Part shown: piece after piece, positions 34,004-42,761 of the stretch | Position numbering within the stretch: position 1 is the stretch's first letter | Layout of the letters: every line of letters starts with the position of its first letter | Origin: a bacterium | GTDB taxonomy: Bacteria > Myxococcota_A > UBA9160 > UBA6930 | DNA length: 64,000 bases | NCBI GenBank assembly: GCA_024228115.1 | Contig: JAAETT010000249.1 | Coordinates: 1-64,000, forward strand | Direction of reading: 5' to 3' | The notes under the pieces: model-generated | Seen by the model: only the letters and a program-made list of their open reading frames with translations | Told to the model about the DNA's origin: nothing | Databases searched by the model: none | Program-made: the position numbers and the translations under genes

Positions 34004-35097
34004 GCAGCTGCTTCCAGGCCGCCGCCCTCGCGCACCACCCATTGGGCCCCGCGCCAGCTTTCAGCAGCGTCGGCAGCCAGGGCGGGAAGCGCTCTCGCGG
34101 TGACATGTTCGGGTGAAATTCGTGTCATGCAGCGGTGGTCGATCGGACACTCGCGCTTGTAGCAAGGCCGACACGCGACATCAGCCGTCAGGATCTGGAC
34201 CCGATCGAGATTCAGGTCCGTCTTCTCGAGGGAGGTCGAGCCCATCATCACCACGCACGGTACGGCAAAGGCGACCGCAAGGTGCCGTGCGCCTGCGTCA
34301 TTGCAGACCAGCAGCTTGGACTCGCGCAGAACCGCCTTCAAGCCACCCAGGGAAAGCTCCCCGGCAAGTGCGACGGATCTCTCGGTCATCGCGCTCACCA
34401 CCTCGCCGACGAGCGTTCGTTCTGCGGGAGTGCCCACCACGATGACCCGGGCGCCAGCTCGGGCCAGCGCATCGCCGACAGCCGCGAAGGATTCAGCGGG
34501 CCAGCACTTCGAAGATCCATAGGAAGCGCCGGGAGCCAACACGACATAGGGCTGCTCGGGATCGATTCCGTCCTTGTCGAGGCGGTCATGGGCTTCTCGT
34601 TCCTCGGCGCCCGTGACGAAGAGTTCCAGGTGGGTGCCCAGGCGCGGGCAGCCCAGGGCCTCGATGAGCCCGAGTACGTGAAGCTCGCGGGCGAGCATCA
34701 GCCGGCGCCCACCATCCGCCGGCAGCGGCACAGAGCGATGCAAGAGCGCCCTGCGCCAGCCCCGCCGGTACCCGATGATTTCGCGAACCCCGGCCAGGCG
34801 CATCAACAGAGCAGCAGAGAACGAATCGGGCAGGCACACACCCAGGTCGAAAGAGGTGCCGCGTAGCTGTTTCGCCTCGCGAACGAGCGCCAGTGATCCG
34901 TGTCCGTAGGAGGACACGGGAACGACGGCGTCGAACCAGGGAGCGCCCGTTGCGAGCGGCTCGAGACCGGATCGGACTGCAAGCGTGATGCGCGCCTTGG
35001 GAAAGCCAGCGCGCAGGGCCCGGAAACCCGGGGTCGCCATGATCCAATCACCGGTCCAGTTCGGCCCCCGAATGAGAATTTCCTGAGGCTTGGTCAT
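34000..35097 (-). CDS. waaF: Lipopolysaccharide heptosyltransferase II-like (GT9)
   Basis: A 365-residue GT9 transferase that adds heptose from ADP-heptose to the LPS inner core. It opens ILIRGPNWTGDWIMATPGFR, a WaaF hallmark, with the GD acid in the first loop. VVLAPGASYGSSKCWPAESF is the donor-site motif and VCNDAGARHLAVAFAVPCVV the C-terminal one, where DAG replaces the usual DSG; CRPCYKRECPIDHRCM is the cysteine-rich WaaF tail. It lies 19 bases downstream of the second GT9 gene. Confidence 0.9.
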   Translation of the reverse strand: MTKPQEILIRGPNWTGDWIMATPGFRALRAGFPKARITLAVRSGLEPLATGAPWFDAVVPVSSYGHGSLALVREAKQLRGTSFDLGVCLPDSFSAALLMRLAGVREIIGYRRGWRRALLHRSVPLPADGGRRLMLARELHVLGLIEALGCPRLGTHLELFVTGAEEREAHDRLDKDGIDPEQPYVVLAPGASYGSSKCWPAESFAAVGDALARAGARVIVVGTPAERTLVGEVVSAMTERSVALAGELSLGGLKAVLRESKLLVCNDAGARHLAVAFAVPCVVMMGSTSLEKTDLNLDRVQILTADVACRPCYKRECPIDHRCMTRISPEHVTARALPALAADAAESWRGAQWVVREGGGLEAAA

Positions 35098-35116
35098 GGG
35101 TTACGGCGCGCGGAAC

Positions 35117-36190
35117 CTACCACTGGGCCCCCTCCCCCGCCAGAAGTTCGCGGGCCGCCTCAATGACCAAATTGGGTGGTATTGCCCTCATGCAAGACGC
35201 TGCTGCGCAGCCACGACGGCATGGGTTGCAGCCGATCTGAACCCGTACCGTGCGCGATGGCGTGGCCGGCGAAGGCTGGTTCTCGACGGGGTCGGTCGGG
35301 CCGATCAGTTGGACGACGGGTGTGCCCACGAGAGAGGCCACGTGAAGAGGCCCCGTATCCCCCCCGAGATACAAGCGGCAAGCTTGAAAAAGGGCCGCCA
35401 GATCGAGCAACGTCGGGGTTTCCGGAGCCCGACGGGCCACGCCGCCAGCCGCTGCGACCACGGCATCGGCAAACTCCCGATCGTCCCGGGCGGGACCCGC
35501 GGTCACGACCGCGGGAACACCTTCGCCTGCCAGCGCCCGGGCAACTTCGGCGTAGCCCTGGACGGTCCAACGCTTGTGGGCGGTCGCGTCGCTGGTACCA
35601 GGGTGGATCGCGATGGGCACGGGACCCGGGCCCAGGCCCTTGGCGGCCTGCTCCACCCTTTCGGGGCTGAGGACCAGGGGGCGCCTCAGCGCGGCTTCGG
35701 AGACACCCAGGTAGCGAACCAGCGCCTCGTTGCGCTGAAAGCGGCTTTGCCGGGGCGGCGCCAGATGTGCGTGCTCCGTCGCAAACCAATCCGCGCCCTC
35801 CCGGGCAAAGGGCCGTGCATAGGCGACCCGACGACCGGCCCCCGAAAGCCATGCCAGCGCGCCACTCTTCAAGATCGAGTGAAAATCCACGACCAGATCG
35901 AAGCGCTCCGCACGAAGCGCCCGGAGCCAGCTGCCGCCGGCCGACCAGAGACGATCCGGCCGCGCCCGGCGCAGGGCGGCCCGCAGCTCTGGCCGAGGGA
36001 AGACGAGGACTTCATCGAGCCACGGAACACCGCCAAGCAATGAGGCAGAGGCCGGCTCGACCAGCCAAGCCAGATGAGCATCGGGATAGCCCTGGCGGAG
36101 CGCGGAGGCAGCCGGCAGGGTGCGGACGACATCCCCGAGCGCTCCCAGGCGTAGGATCAGGATCCGCTCCGCCGACGCGGGGGCCCCCAG
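35117..36190 (-). CDS. waaC: GT9 heptosyltransferase (WaaC-like) with no standard start codon
   Basis: About 357 residues of a heptosyltransferase, probably the one acting on Kdo. Motifs are ILILRLGALGDVVRTLPA at the start, VDFHSILKSGALAWLSG, PIAIHPGTSDATAHKRW and LGGDTGPLHVASLVGTPVVQ. The tail IGCNPCRRGCAAASCM is a cysteine cluster. No ATG, GTG or TTG in this frame lies near the expected beginning; the open frame runs on into unrelated sequence opposite lptF. The nearest usable codon is CTG at 36190, giving LGAPASAERILILRLG. A sequence error upstream of the first motif is the alternative. It diverges from lptF. Confidence 0.82.
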   Translation of the reverse strand: MGAPASAERILILRLGALGDVVRTLPAASALRQGYPDAHLAWLVEPASASLLGGVPWLDEVLVFPRPELRAALRRARPDRLWSAGGSWLRALRAERFDLVVDFHSILKSGALAWLSGAGRRVAYARPFAREGADWFATEHAHLAPPRQSRFQRNEALVRYLGVSEAALRRPLVLSPERVEQAAKGLGPGPVPIAIHPGTSDATAHKRWTVQGYAEVARALAGEGVPAVVTAGPARDDREFADAVVAAAGGVARRAPETPTLLDLAALFQACRLYLGGDTGPLHVASLVGTPVVQLIGPTDPVENQPSPATPSRTVRVQIGCNPCRRGCAAASCMRAIPPNLVIEAARELLAGEGAQW

Positions 36191-36256
36191 GGCATTCGTA
36201 CAAGTGTGGATGGCGAGCCTCGCGGGGGGAAACGGCGACCGGTAGGATACCCGCCC

Positions 36257-37396
36257 ATGCGAGTCCCGCGTACCCTTTCGCTCTATGTCCTGCGCGAGCT
36301 TGGGCAGTATGCGGGCATCGGCCTGCTCGCCGTGGGCTCCGTGATGCTCTCCCAGCGAATCCTCCGCGAGCTGAACGATATGGCCGGAATTGGCATCGGG
36401 TTCGGGGACATGCTGAACCTGATGGCCTACCTGCTGGGCATGCTGGCGGCCTATTCGATCCCGGTCGCCTTCTTGTTTGGAATCCTGGTCGCCGTCGGAC
36501 GGCTCTCGTCGGACGCGGAAGTGAACGCCATGCGGGCTCTGGGGGTGAGCCTCGGGCAGCTCGTCGCGCCAGTAGCGGCCGTCGGCTTGATCGTCGCCCT
36601 CTGCACGGGATGGCTTCTGAGCTCGGTCGAGCCCGGCGCACGGCGGGATCTTCGCGGTTTCCTGGGGGAGGTCGCTTCCCGCGGTGGGATCATCGAGGCA
36701 GGCGCGTTCAACGAACTCGACACCACCGGTCAACGGCTGCTCTTCGTCGACGGGCGCAACGAAGAGAACGAGTTGAAGGGCGTGTTGATCTCCGACCGAA
36801 CCGACCCGGTCAAGCCGTTCACGGTCGTCGCCAACCGGGGCAAATTCGATTTCCAGCGCGATACCGGCATCGGACTCATCCGCCTCTTCGAAGGCGATAT
36901 CCACTTCGAGCGGGAAGATGCCGGCGATGATCGGTACCAGCGGATTTCGTTCAAGGAGTTCGAATACGCATTCGATCTTTCGAAACTGGCCACCCCAGGC
37001 CTGGATCGAATCCGACCACGCGAAATGGACAATAGTCTGATCCAGCAGGTCCTCAGTGAATGGGGGCCGAACGACAAGGCGCCGGGCTGGGTTCGGGTGA
37101 AGGATCGCAATCGATACGAGATTCAACTCCATCGTCGCCTCGCCCTGCCTGTCGCGCCCCTGCTCTTCGCTTTGATCGGTGTTCCCCTCGGCCTGCAGCG
37201 ATCCCGCGGCGCGCGTTCCTGGGGTGTCTTGCTATGCGTCTTGCTCGTCTTCAGCTACTACACCCTGCTCTCGGCCGGCGAGTACCTCGCTCAAGAGGGC
37301 CTGGCTCCAGCCGCCGTCTCGCTCTGGCTTCCCAACCTCGTCTTCGCCGCTGTCGCCGTTTTCCTGCTCTACCGCGCGCGGCACGCGGAGAGTTGA
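36257..37396 (+). CDS. lptF: LptF/LptG family LPS export permease
   Basis: A 379-residue inner-membrane subunit of the LptB2FG transporter, which extracts LPS from the inner membrane. It starts RVPRTLSLYVLRELGQYAGI, has three early membrane segments (about 15-35, 52-75, 95-115), a periplasmic jellyroll (about 130-270) and three C-terminal helices near 290-375. The coupling-helix segment SSDAEVNAMRALGVS is diagnostic. Only one permease is present here; its LptG partner and LptB are not in the window, so naming it F rather than G is tentative. ATG 36257 is preferred over 36206 because it begins at the family's conserved start. Confidence 0.88.
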   Translation: MRVPRTLSLYVLRELGQYAGIGLLAVGSVMLSQRILRELNDMAGIGIGFGDMLNLMAYLLGMLAAYSIPVAFLFGILVAVGRLSSDAEVNAMRALGVSLGQLVAPVAAVGLIVALCTGWLLSSVEPGARRDLRGFLGEVASRGGIIEAGAFNELDTTGQRLLFVDGRNEENELKGVLISDRTDPVKPFTVVANRGKFDFQRDTGIGLIRLFEGDIHFEREDAGDDRYQRISFKEFEYAFDLSKLATPGLDRIRPREMDNSLIQQVLSEWGPNDKAPGWVRVKDRNRYEIQLHRRLALPVAPLLFALIGVPLGLQRSRGARSWGVLLCVLLVFSYYTLLSAGEYLAQEGLAPAAVSLWLPNLVFAAVAVFLLYRARHAES

Positions 37397-37418
37397 TCCC
37401 CCCGAAGGCGTGACGGCC

Positions 37419-38243
37419 GTGCCGGAATTCCGTGTCCTCTCGGCAGGTCGGGTCCGCCTGAGCGTGCATGAGAGCTTCGTGCAGGACATCCAGCGTCTGG
37501 GCTGGGCAGAGCCGGGCGCACTCGAGAATGTGCTGCTCGCAGACCCGGGTGCGGCATCAGGTCGTTTGCCCCTGGCAGTCGCCACGTTACCCGGACGCAG
37601 CGAACGAATCGCCCTGCGACGTCTCGTGCATGGCGGCCTGCTCGGGCCCCTGCTCGGCCGTGCCTATCTGGGTACGGGGCGAGCCACACGGGAGATCCAG
37701 GTCACTGCGGAGCTGCGCGCTGCCGGGGCCCCCGTTCCCCTGCCGGTTCTGGCCGGCGGAGAACGCATCTTCGGTGCGTTCTGGGCCCTGACGGTAGGAA
37801 CCGTGTTCGAGGAAGACACGCGGGATGGTCTGGCCTGGCTAGCAGAGTCGCCTGAACCCGATGCGTTGTTGCGCGTCGCGCGTGCCGCCGGCCGTTCCGT
37901 TCGCGCTTTTCATGACGCGGGCGGGCGTCACGCCGACCTCCACATCAAGAACCTCCTCGTCCGCGACACCGTTCCACCGGAAGTCATGCTGATCGACCTG
38001 GACCGTGCTCGGATGACTCCCGGCCTCACGCCCGGCGAGCGCATGGCCCAGATCATGCGGCTCTTTCGCTCGCTCCTGAAGCGGGAAGTCCTCCCCAGCA
38101 TCGGTACCCGCGGCATCGCGGCCTTCTTCGGCGCCTACTGTGGCGAGGACCGCGCGCTTCGACGCGCCCTCTTGCGCAGGGTGGACCGGGAGTTGCGCAA
38201 GGTCGCGCTGCACGCGCTTCGCTATCGGAAGAGCCCGACCTAG
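37419..38243 (+). CDS. LPS core kinase, KdkA/InaA-like
   Basis: A 274-residue member of the Kdo-kinase/InaA protein-kinase-like fold, phosphorylating an LPS inner-core sugar. The catalytic loop is FHDAGGRHADLHIKNLLV (near 165), with the HxD-L-H-x-K-N pattern, and the metal motif is MLIDLDRARM, matching LIDLDR of KdkA. The Lys-type ATP site region reads RIALRRLVHGGLLG. The frame continues from inside lptF, so the start must be one of two GTGs (37410 or 37419); 37419 has better spacing to GAAGG. It follows lptF by 22 bases, and converges on lpxK 25 bases away. Confidence 0.83.
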   Translation: MPEFRVLSAGRVRLSVHESFVQDIQRLGWAEPGALENVLLADPGAASGRLPLAVATLPGRSERIALRRLVHGGLLGPLLGRAYLGTGRATREIQVTAELRAAGAPVPLPVLAGGERIFGAFWALTVGTVFEEDTRDGLAWLAESPEPDALLRVARAAGRSVRAFHDAGGRHADLHIKNLLVRDTVPPEVMLIDLDRARMTPGLTPGERMAQIMRLFRSLLKREVLPSIGTRGIAAFFGAYCGEDRALRRALLRRVDRELRKVALHALRYRKSPT

Positions 38244-38268
38244 CGATCGCAGGACTCGCTGCCGCGAA

Positions 38269-39405
38269 TCATCCCAGGGCGGAGCGATCGCGAGCGGCCC
38301 GCGGTGCGTGAGCGAACCCGGGGACCGCTGCATTCCGACCGGCGGCCTTGGCGCGCAACCGATCCTCCAACCAATCGAGGAAGGCTTCCGGCTCGCGAAC
38401 CCGCGTCTCCAAAGACAGCACGAGAAGCTCCACCCCTTGCGCCCAGCGCGGCAACAGCTTCCCGGAATCCTTCTCGGTCGTGAGCCAAAGCGGCGCATCA
38501 TCCGCCAGTCCCTTCAGATCCGCTGCCCGATAGACATGATGGTCGGCAAAGCTCCGCTCGGCTGCGACCCGGACGCCCATGGCCTCCACCGTCTCCCGGA
38601 ACGATGCAGGGCGAGCGATGCCGCAGAGCAGACCGACCGAGCGCCCGGCCAGGGTCTCCACCGGAGCGGGCTCACCTCCCGCGAGGGGACGCGTATGTGT
38701 TGCGACGCGCTCGACCTCGAAACGTCGGGCCTCTGGTGCGAACTCGTCGAGGAGCGCGGAATCGGCTTCGCATAGCGGCCCATCCACGACGCCGATCGCA
38801 TCAGCGCAGCGGAGTGCCTCGAATCGTTCGCGGAGTGGACCGCGCGGGAGAAGGCGACGATTTCCGAAGCCCGCACTCCCGTGGACGGTCACCAGATCGA
38901 CATCTCGCGCCAGCCGATGGTGCTGGAAGCCATCGTCCAGCACGAGGATATGAGCGTCGAAGGCAGCAACCGCGCGTTGACCGACGAGATCCCGCCTGGC
39001 TCCGACGAGCACGGGCACACCGGGCGCGAGCGCCGCAAGGAGCATGGCCTCGTCCCCCACGCCTTCGGTGCGAGCCCTCACGTAGCGACCATCGGAGACG
39101 ACCTGAACCGCGTCACGTCCGCCTCCACCATAGCCACGGCTGGCAAGAGCCACACGATGGCCACGGATGCGCAGGGCCGCCGCAACCCACGCAGCCGTGG
39201 GTGTCTTGCCTGCACCGCCCGAAACCAGGTTGCCTACGCTGATGACCTTGCAGGCGAGTGCGCGACGGCTCGACCAGCCGCGTTGGTAGGCGAGGCGATG
39301 CAGCCGTGCCACGAGGCCGTAGAGCATCGCTACGGCAGAGACTGGAATCAATGCAAACCGGCCCACGCCCTCGGGCTCTGCGTCGAACCAACCCGGGCGC
39401 TTCAA
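38269..39405 (-). CDS. lpxK: Tetraacyldisaccharide 4'-kinase
   Basis: A 378-residue membrane-associated kinase that phosphorylates the 4' position of the lipid A precursor with ATP. After a hydrophobic N-terminus comes ISVGNLVSGGAGKTPTAAWV (about 54-73) with the P-loop, LASRGYGGGGR, VGDEAMLLAAL, and the catalytic DDGFQHHRLARDVDLV. LLCGIARPASF and FADHHVY are the family C-terminal motifs. It ends the lpxA to lpxK transcript and overlaps waaA by four bases. Confidence 0.95.
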   Translation of the reverse strand: MKRPGWFDAEPEGVGRFALIPVSAVAMLYGLVARLHRLAYQRGWSSRRALACKVISVGNLVSGGAGKTPTAAWVAAALRIRGHRVALASRGYGGGGRDAVQVVSDGRYVRARTEGVGDEAMLLAALAPGVPVLVGARRDLVGQRAVAAFDAHILVLDDGFQHHRLARDVDLVTVHGSAGFGNRRLLPRGPLRERFEALRCADAIGVVDGPLCEADSALLDEFAPEARRFEVERVATHTRPLAGGEPAPVETLAGRSVGLLCGIARPASFRETVEAMGVRVAAERSFADHHVYRAADLKGLADDAPLWLTTEKDSGKLLPRWAQGVELLVLSLETRVREPEAFLDWLEDRLRAKAAGRNAAVPGFAHAPRAARDRSALG

Positions 39406-40658
39406 CCCGCGTCCCCCCTGCGCACCCGGTCGATGAGTGCGAGCGTTTCAGCCACCGCGGCGCGATGGGGCCCGAGAGCAAGTTGCCCAGCGGAAACCGC
39501 ACGACCCTGATCCTCCGCCAGGAGACGGGCCAGGGCCCCTGCCAATGCGTTCCCATCGGATACCTGTGTGCCCGCCCCTGCCTCGAGCAGTAGCCGCGAA
39601 CTCTCCCGTGCATTGGCGACGTGCGGGCCGAATAGCACCGGGCAGCCCGCTTGAAGCGGCTCGAGGAGGTTGTGCCCGCCGACCGGAACCAGGCTTCCGC
39701 CGACGAACGCTGCCTTTGCCACGCCGTACAGGCTGGCCAGTTCGCCGAGGGTGTCCAACAGCAGGACGTCTCCGTCTTCGAGCAAGGCACCAGCAAGCGC
39801 CGAGCGCCGATGCAGCTTCGCACCGGCTCCGCGAAGCGCCGCCTCAGCGGCGTCCAGCTTCTCTGGATGACGAGGCGCAACGACAAGAGCGAGTTTCTCA
39901 CCCCGTGCTCGCACCTCCTGGGTGGCTCGCAGTGCTGCGAGCTCTTCTCCCGGGTGGGTACTTCCGGCCACCCAGCAAGGTGTTGCGGAGAGTGCCCGCG
40001 CAAGCTCGCCATCGAGGTGCGGAGGCGCCGAGGGCGGCGCGAGCTTCAGATCACCCGTCACTTCTACCTTCTTGCTGTCCACACCTAGCGCGACGAAACG
40101 CTCGGCGTCTACGTCCGTCCGAGATCCAATCGCAGCCAGCCTTCCGAACGTCGAGGCGAGCAGCGGCTGCATCCGACGGTAGCGGGGAAAGCTCCGGTCG
40201 GAGATGCGTCCCGAAACCACCAGGACGGGAATCCCGAGCCGTGAAGCCGACGAGATCCAGCTCGGCCAGAGCTCGGTCTCGATCAAGACCAGAACCAAAG
40301 GCGCGGTCCGGCGCAGGGCGCTCATGGTCGACCAGGGGTGATCGATCGGCGCCAGCCCCGACGGCAGATCGGGTCGCACGCGCCGCGCCAGCGCTCGCCC
40401 GGTCGCGGTCGTCGTCGTGGCGACGACCTCCTCACCGCGAGCCAGGAGCGGATCGATCAGGCGGAGTGCCGCCTGGAACTCGCCCACGCTAGCCCCGTGA
40501 ATCCAGATGGGTGCCGAGCCCTTGCTCTGGGGTGGTCGCAACCCGAGGCGTTCGGACAGACCCGTGCGCCACCCGGGTCGCAACGCGACACCCAGCAAAC
40601 CGAGCGGAATGCCGATCATGGCAGCGACTGCCGCCAGGCTATGCCTGCGAAGCCCCAT
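39402..40658 (-). CDS. waaA: 3-deoxy-D-manno-octulosonic acid (Kdo) transferase
   Basis: A 418-residue GT30 enzyme that attaches Kdo to lipid IVA on the inner face of the inner membrane. It has an N-terminal membrane anchor (AAVAAMIGIPLGLLGVAL), IWIHGASVGEFQAALRLIDP with the catalytic Glu, VLVLIETELWPSWI, and the C-terminal AFVGGSLVPVGGHNLLEPL for CMP-Kdo binding. The start at ATG 40658 overlaps the 3' end of lpxB by 20 bases. A longer frame (to 40808) would lie inside lpxB and is not family sequence. Confidence 0.94.
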   Translation of the reverse strand: MGLRRHSLAAVAAMIGIPLGLLGVALRPGWRTGLSERLGLRPPQSKGSAPIWIHGASVGEFQAALRLIDPLLARGEEVVATTTTATGRALARRVRPDLPSGLAPIDHPWSTMSALRRTAPLVLVLIETELWPSWISSASRLGIPVLVVSGRISDRSFPRYRRMQPLLASTFGRLAAIGSRTDVDAERFVALGVDSKKVEVTGDLKLAPPSAPPHLDGELARALSATPCWVAGSTHPGEELAALRATQEVRARGEKLALVVAPRHPEKLDAAEAALRGAGAKLHRRSALAGALLEDGDVLLLDTLGELASLYGVAKAAFVGGSLVPVGGHNLLEPLQAGCPVLFGPHVANARESSRLLLEAGAGTQVSDGNALAGALARLLAEDQGRAVSAGQLALGPHRAAVAETLALIDRVRRGDAG

Positions 40659-41814
40659 CCATCGCCTCCACCCCCAGCATCTCCTGAACGAGATCGGCGG
40701 TTCTCTCCGCGGCACCTCCCTGGCCGAGCCGGGCACGAACCCCGCCCAGAGCCTCCTTCTGGGCACCTCGCTCCGGGCCAGCGATCCGTGCCAGGAGCGC
40801 TTCCGCAATCGGCTCCGGCTCCGCCTCTTCCTGGAGGAATTCCGGGATGACCGTTTCGCCGGCGATCAGGTTCGGCATCGTGAAGGAAGGCACCTTGACG
40901 AGGCGACGCATCAAGAACGCGGTCAGCGGATGCGCCCGTGCGGCGACGACCGCCGGGGTCCCGAGGACGGCGATCTCCACCGTTACCGTTCCCGGCTTCG
41001 AGAGCGCCACATCCGCCGCACGAATGACCTCATGGGTACGCCCCTCGAAAACGCGGAGATCGACGAGGGAAGGCAATGCGGCTTCGCGCAGGCGGCTATC
41101 GATCGTCTCACGCGGAATGCTCGGCGCAACCCCGATCACGAATCGCACCCGAGGATCCCGGGCGTGCACGGCCTTCACCACCTCCAACTGGAGGGGCAAG
41201 GTATCGCGCACCTCGTTGCGACGGCTGCCAGGAAGCAGGGCGATCCAGGGCCCCTCCCCCTCCAGGCCAAGCGCAGCACGACAGCTCGCGGCATCCCTTC
41301 CCTCCAGGAAGGGTCGCAGGCGATCGACCACCGGGTGCCCAACAAACGTGACGGGCAGACCGGTGCCCGAATAGACATCCACTTCGAACGGAAAGATCAC
41401 AGCCATGCGATCGACCCGGCGGGCGATTTTTTGGATGCGTCGCGTTCGCCACGCCCAGACCTGTGGGCTCACATAGTAGAGCACGGGGATGCCGGCCTTG
41501 CGTGCTGTTCGGGCCAACGGGATGTTGAAGTCTGGCGCGTCGACCAGGACCACGAGATCCGGTCGGGCCTTCAACGTCTTTCGCAGCCTCCGCCAGGCAT
41601 TCACGATTCGGCCGGCATCGCCAAGCACTTCGACCAACCCGCCCACGGCGATTTCGTGCTGATGCACGACGAGTTCCACGCCGGCTTTTTCCATGGCCGG
41701 GCCGCCGAGGCCGATGAAGCGCAGATCCGGTAAGCGTCGGTTCAATGCTTCCACGAGGGCCGCCGCGTGCTGTTCCCCCGAAACGTCGCCGGCCGAGACG
41801 AACACCGTACTCAT
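40639..41814 (-). CDS. lpxB: Lipid-A-disaccharide synthase
   Basis: A 391-residue GT19 enzyme joining UDP-diacylglucosamine and lipid X. It shows VFVSAGDVSGEQHAAALVEA at the start, FIGLGGPAMEKAGVEL, LVDAPDFNIPLARTARKAGI, VLYYVSPQVWAWRTRRI and the donor-binding LLPGSRRNEV, then SKPGTVTVEIAVLGTPAVV. These are the full set of LpxB landmarks. It overlaps the oxidoreductase upstream by four bases. Its substrate lipid X can be supplied by the LpxI encoded two genes before. Confidence 0.96.
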   Translation of the reverse strand: MSTVFVSAGDVSGEQHAAALVEALNRRLPDLRFIGLGGPAMEKAGVELVVHQHEIAVGGLVEVLGDAGRIVNAWRRLRKTLKARPDLVVLVDAPDFNIPLARTARKAGIPVLYYVSPQVWAWRTRRIQKIARRVDRMAVIFPFEVDVYSGTGLPVTFVGHPVVDRLRPFLEGRDAASCRAALGLEGEGPWIALLPGSRRNEVRDTLPLQLEVVKAVHARDPRVRFVIGVAPSIPRETIDSRLREAALPSLVDLRVFEGRTHEVIRAADVALSKPGTVTVEIAVLGTPAVVAARAHPLTAFLMRRLVKVPSFTMPNLIAGETVIPEFLQEEAEPEPIAEALLARIAGPERGAQKEALGGVRARLGQGGAAERTADLVQEMLGVEAMDGASQA

Positions 41815-42761
41815 GCGAGTGCATCCAGGGCCGGCATGGCTTCGATCACTCGCAAGGCCGAACGCAGTGCTGCCAGCCCGTGGTCGGCGATTCCTTCGCT
41901 CTCGCTGCGGTCACGCACCGCGTCGCGGAAGGCGCGAAGCTGGGCCTCGAGCGCGTCCGCCCGATCGATCGCGACGCGATCCAGCGAAATCTCCCGGCGG
42001 CCCTCGGCGTCCGGTGCTCCGCGCTCCGCAAGCACCAACTCGCGCTCGAGCAGATCGATCGAGAGGTAACCATCGGCCTGGAAGAAACGGATCTTGCGCA
42101 AGGGTTGAGGCGAAACACGGCTTGCGGTGACGTTCGCAACGCAGCCACTGCGAAACGTGAGACGCGCGTTGGCAATATCGACCCGCTCGGTAATGACGGG
42201 CACACCGATGGCCTCGATGCGTTCCGGCTCGTCTCCCACCACGCGTTGGATCAGGTCCAGATCGTGAATCATCAGGTCGCGCACGACATCGACGTCCGTT
42301 GCCCGATCTGGAAATGGACCAAGGCGATGGGATTCGATGAACAGGGGCCGGCGAATCCGCTCGGCGGCCTTCCGCATGGCGGCGTTGAACCACTCGAGGT
42401 GGCCCACGTGGACGATACGCCCCAGCTTCCGTGCCTGGTCGAGGAGTTGCTCGGCTTCCGCCAGGGTCGCCGCGATGGGCTTTTCGACCAGTACGTCCAG
42501 CCCCGCCTGCAACGCTTCTCCGACGACCACCGCGTGGTTCACCGTCGGCACGGCCACGATGACGGCATCGAGACCCTTCGAAGCCTGGCTCAGATTGGCG
42601 AAGGCCACGACGCCGAGTTCGTTGGCCACGCTTCGCGCGCGCTCGAGCTCAGCATCGACCACGCCGACGAGCTCGACGCCTTCCTCTTCCAGGGCCTTCA
42701 CCTTCTGGGCGTGAAAGCGACCCATATGCCCGACACCGACGACCGCGAGACGTAGGGTCAT
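41811..42761 (-). CDS. Gfo/Idh/MocA family oxidoreductase, possible GnnA
   Basis: A 316-residue NAD(P)-dependent sugar oxidoreductase: VVGVGHMGRFHAQKVKAL is the Rossmann loop (6-23), DVLVEKPIAATLAEAEQLLD holds the catalytic EKP, and VRDLMIHDLDLIQRVVG has the active-site His-Asp. It sits between lpxI and lpxB in the lipid A operon. In Acidithiobacillus a Gfo/Idh enzyme called GnnA is encoded between lpxA and lpxB and, with the aminotransferase GnnB, makes UDP-GlcNAc3N for amide-linked lipid A. The position argues for GnnA, yet no GnnB gene lies here. A different UDP-sugar role is possible. Start at ATG 42761, overlapping the lpxI stop. Confidence 0.8.
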   Translation of the reverse strand: MTLRLAVVGVGHMGRFHAQKVKALEEEGVELVGVVDAELERARSVANELGVVAFANLSQASKGLDAVIVAVPTVNHAVVVGEALQAGLDVLVEKPIAATLAEAEQLLDQARKLGRIVHVGHLEWFNAAMRKAAERIRRPLFIESHRLGPFPDRATDVDVVRDLMIHDLDLIQRVVGDEPERIEAIGVPVITERVDIANARLTFRSGCVANVTASRVSPQPLRKIRFFQADGYLSIDLLERELVLAERGAPDAEGRREISLDRVAIDRADALEAQLRAFRDAVRDRSESEGIADHGLAALRSALRVIEAMPALDALA

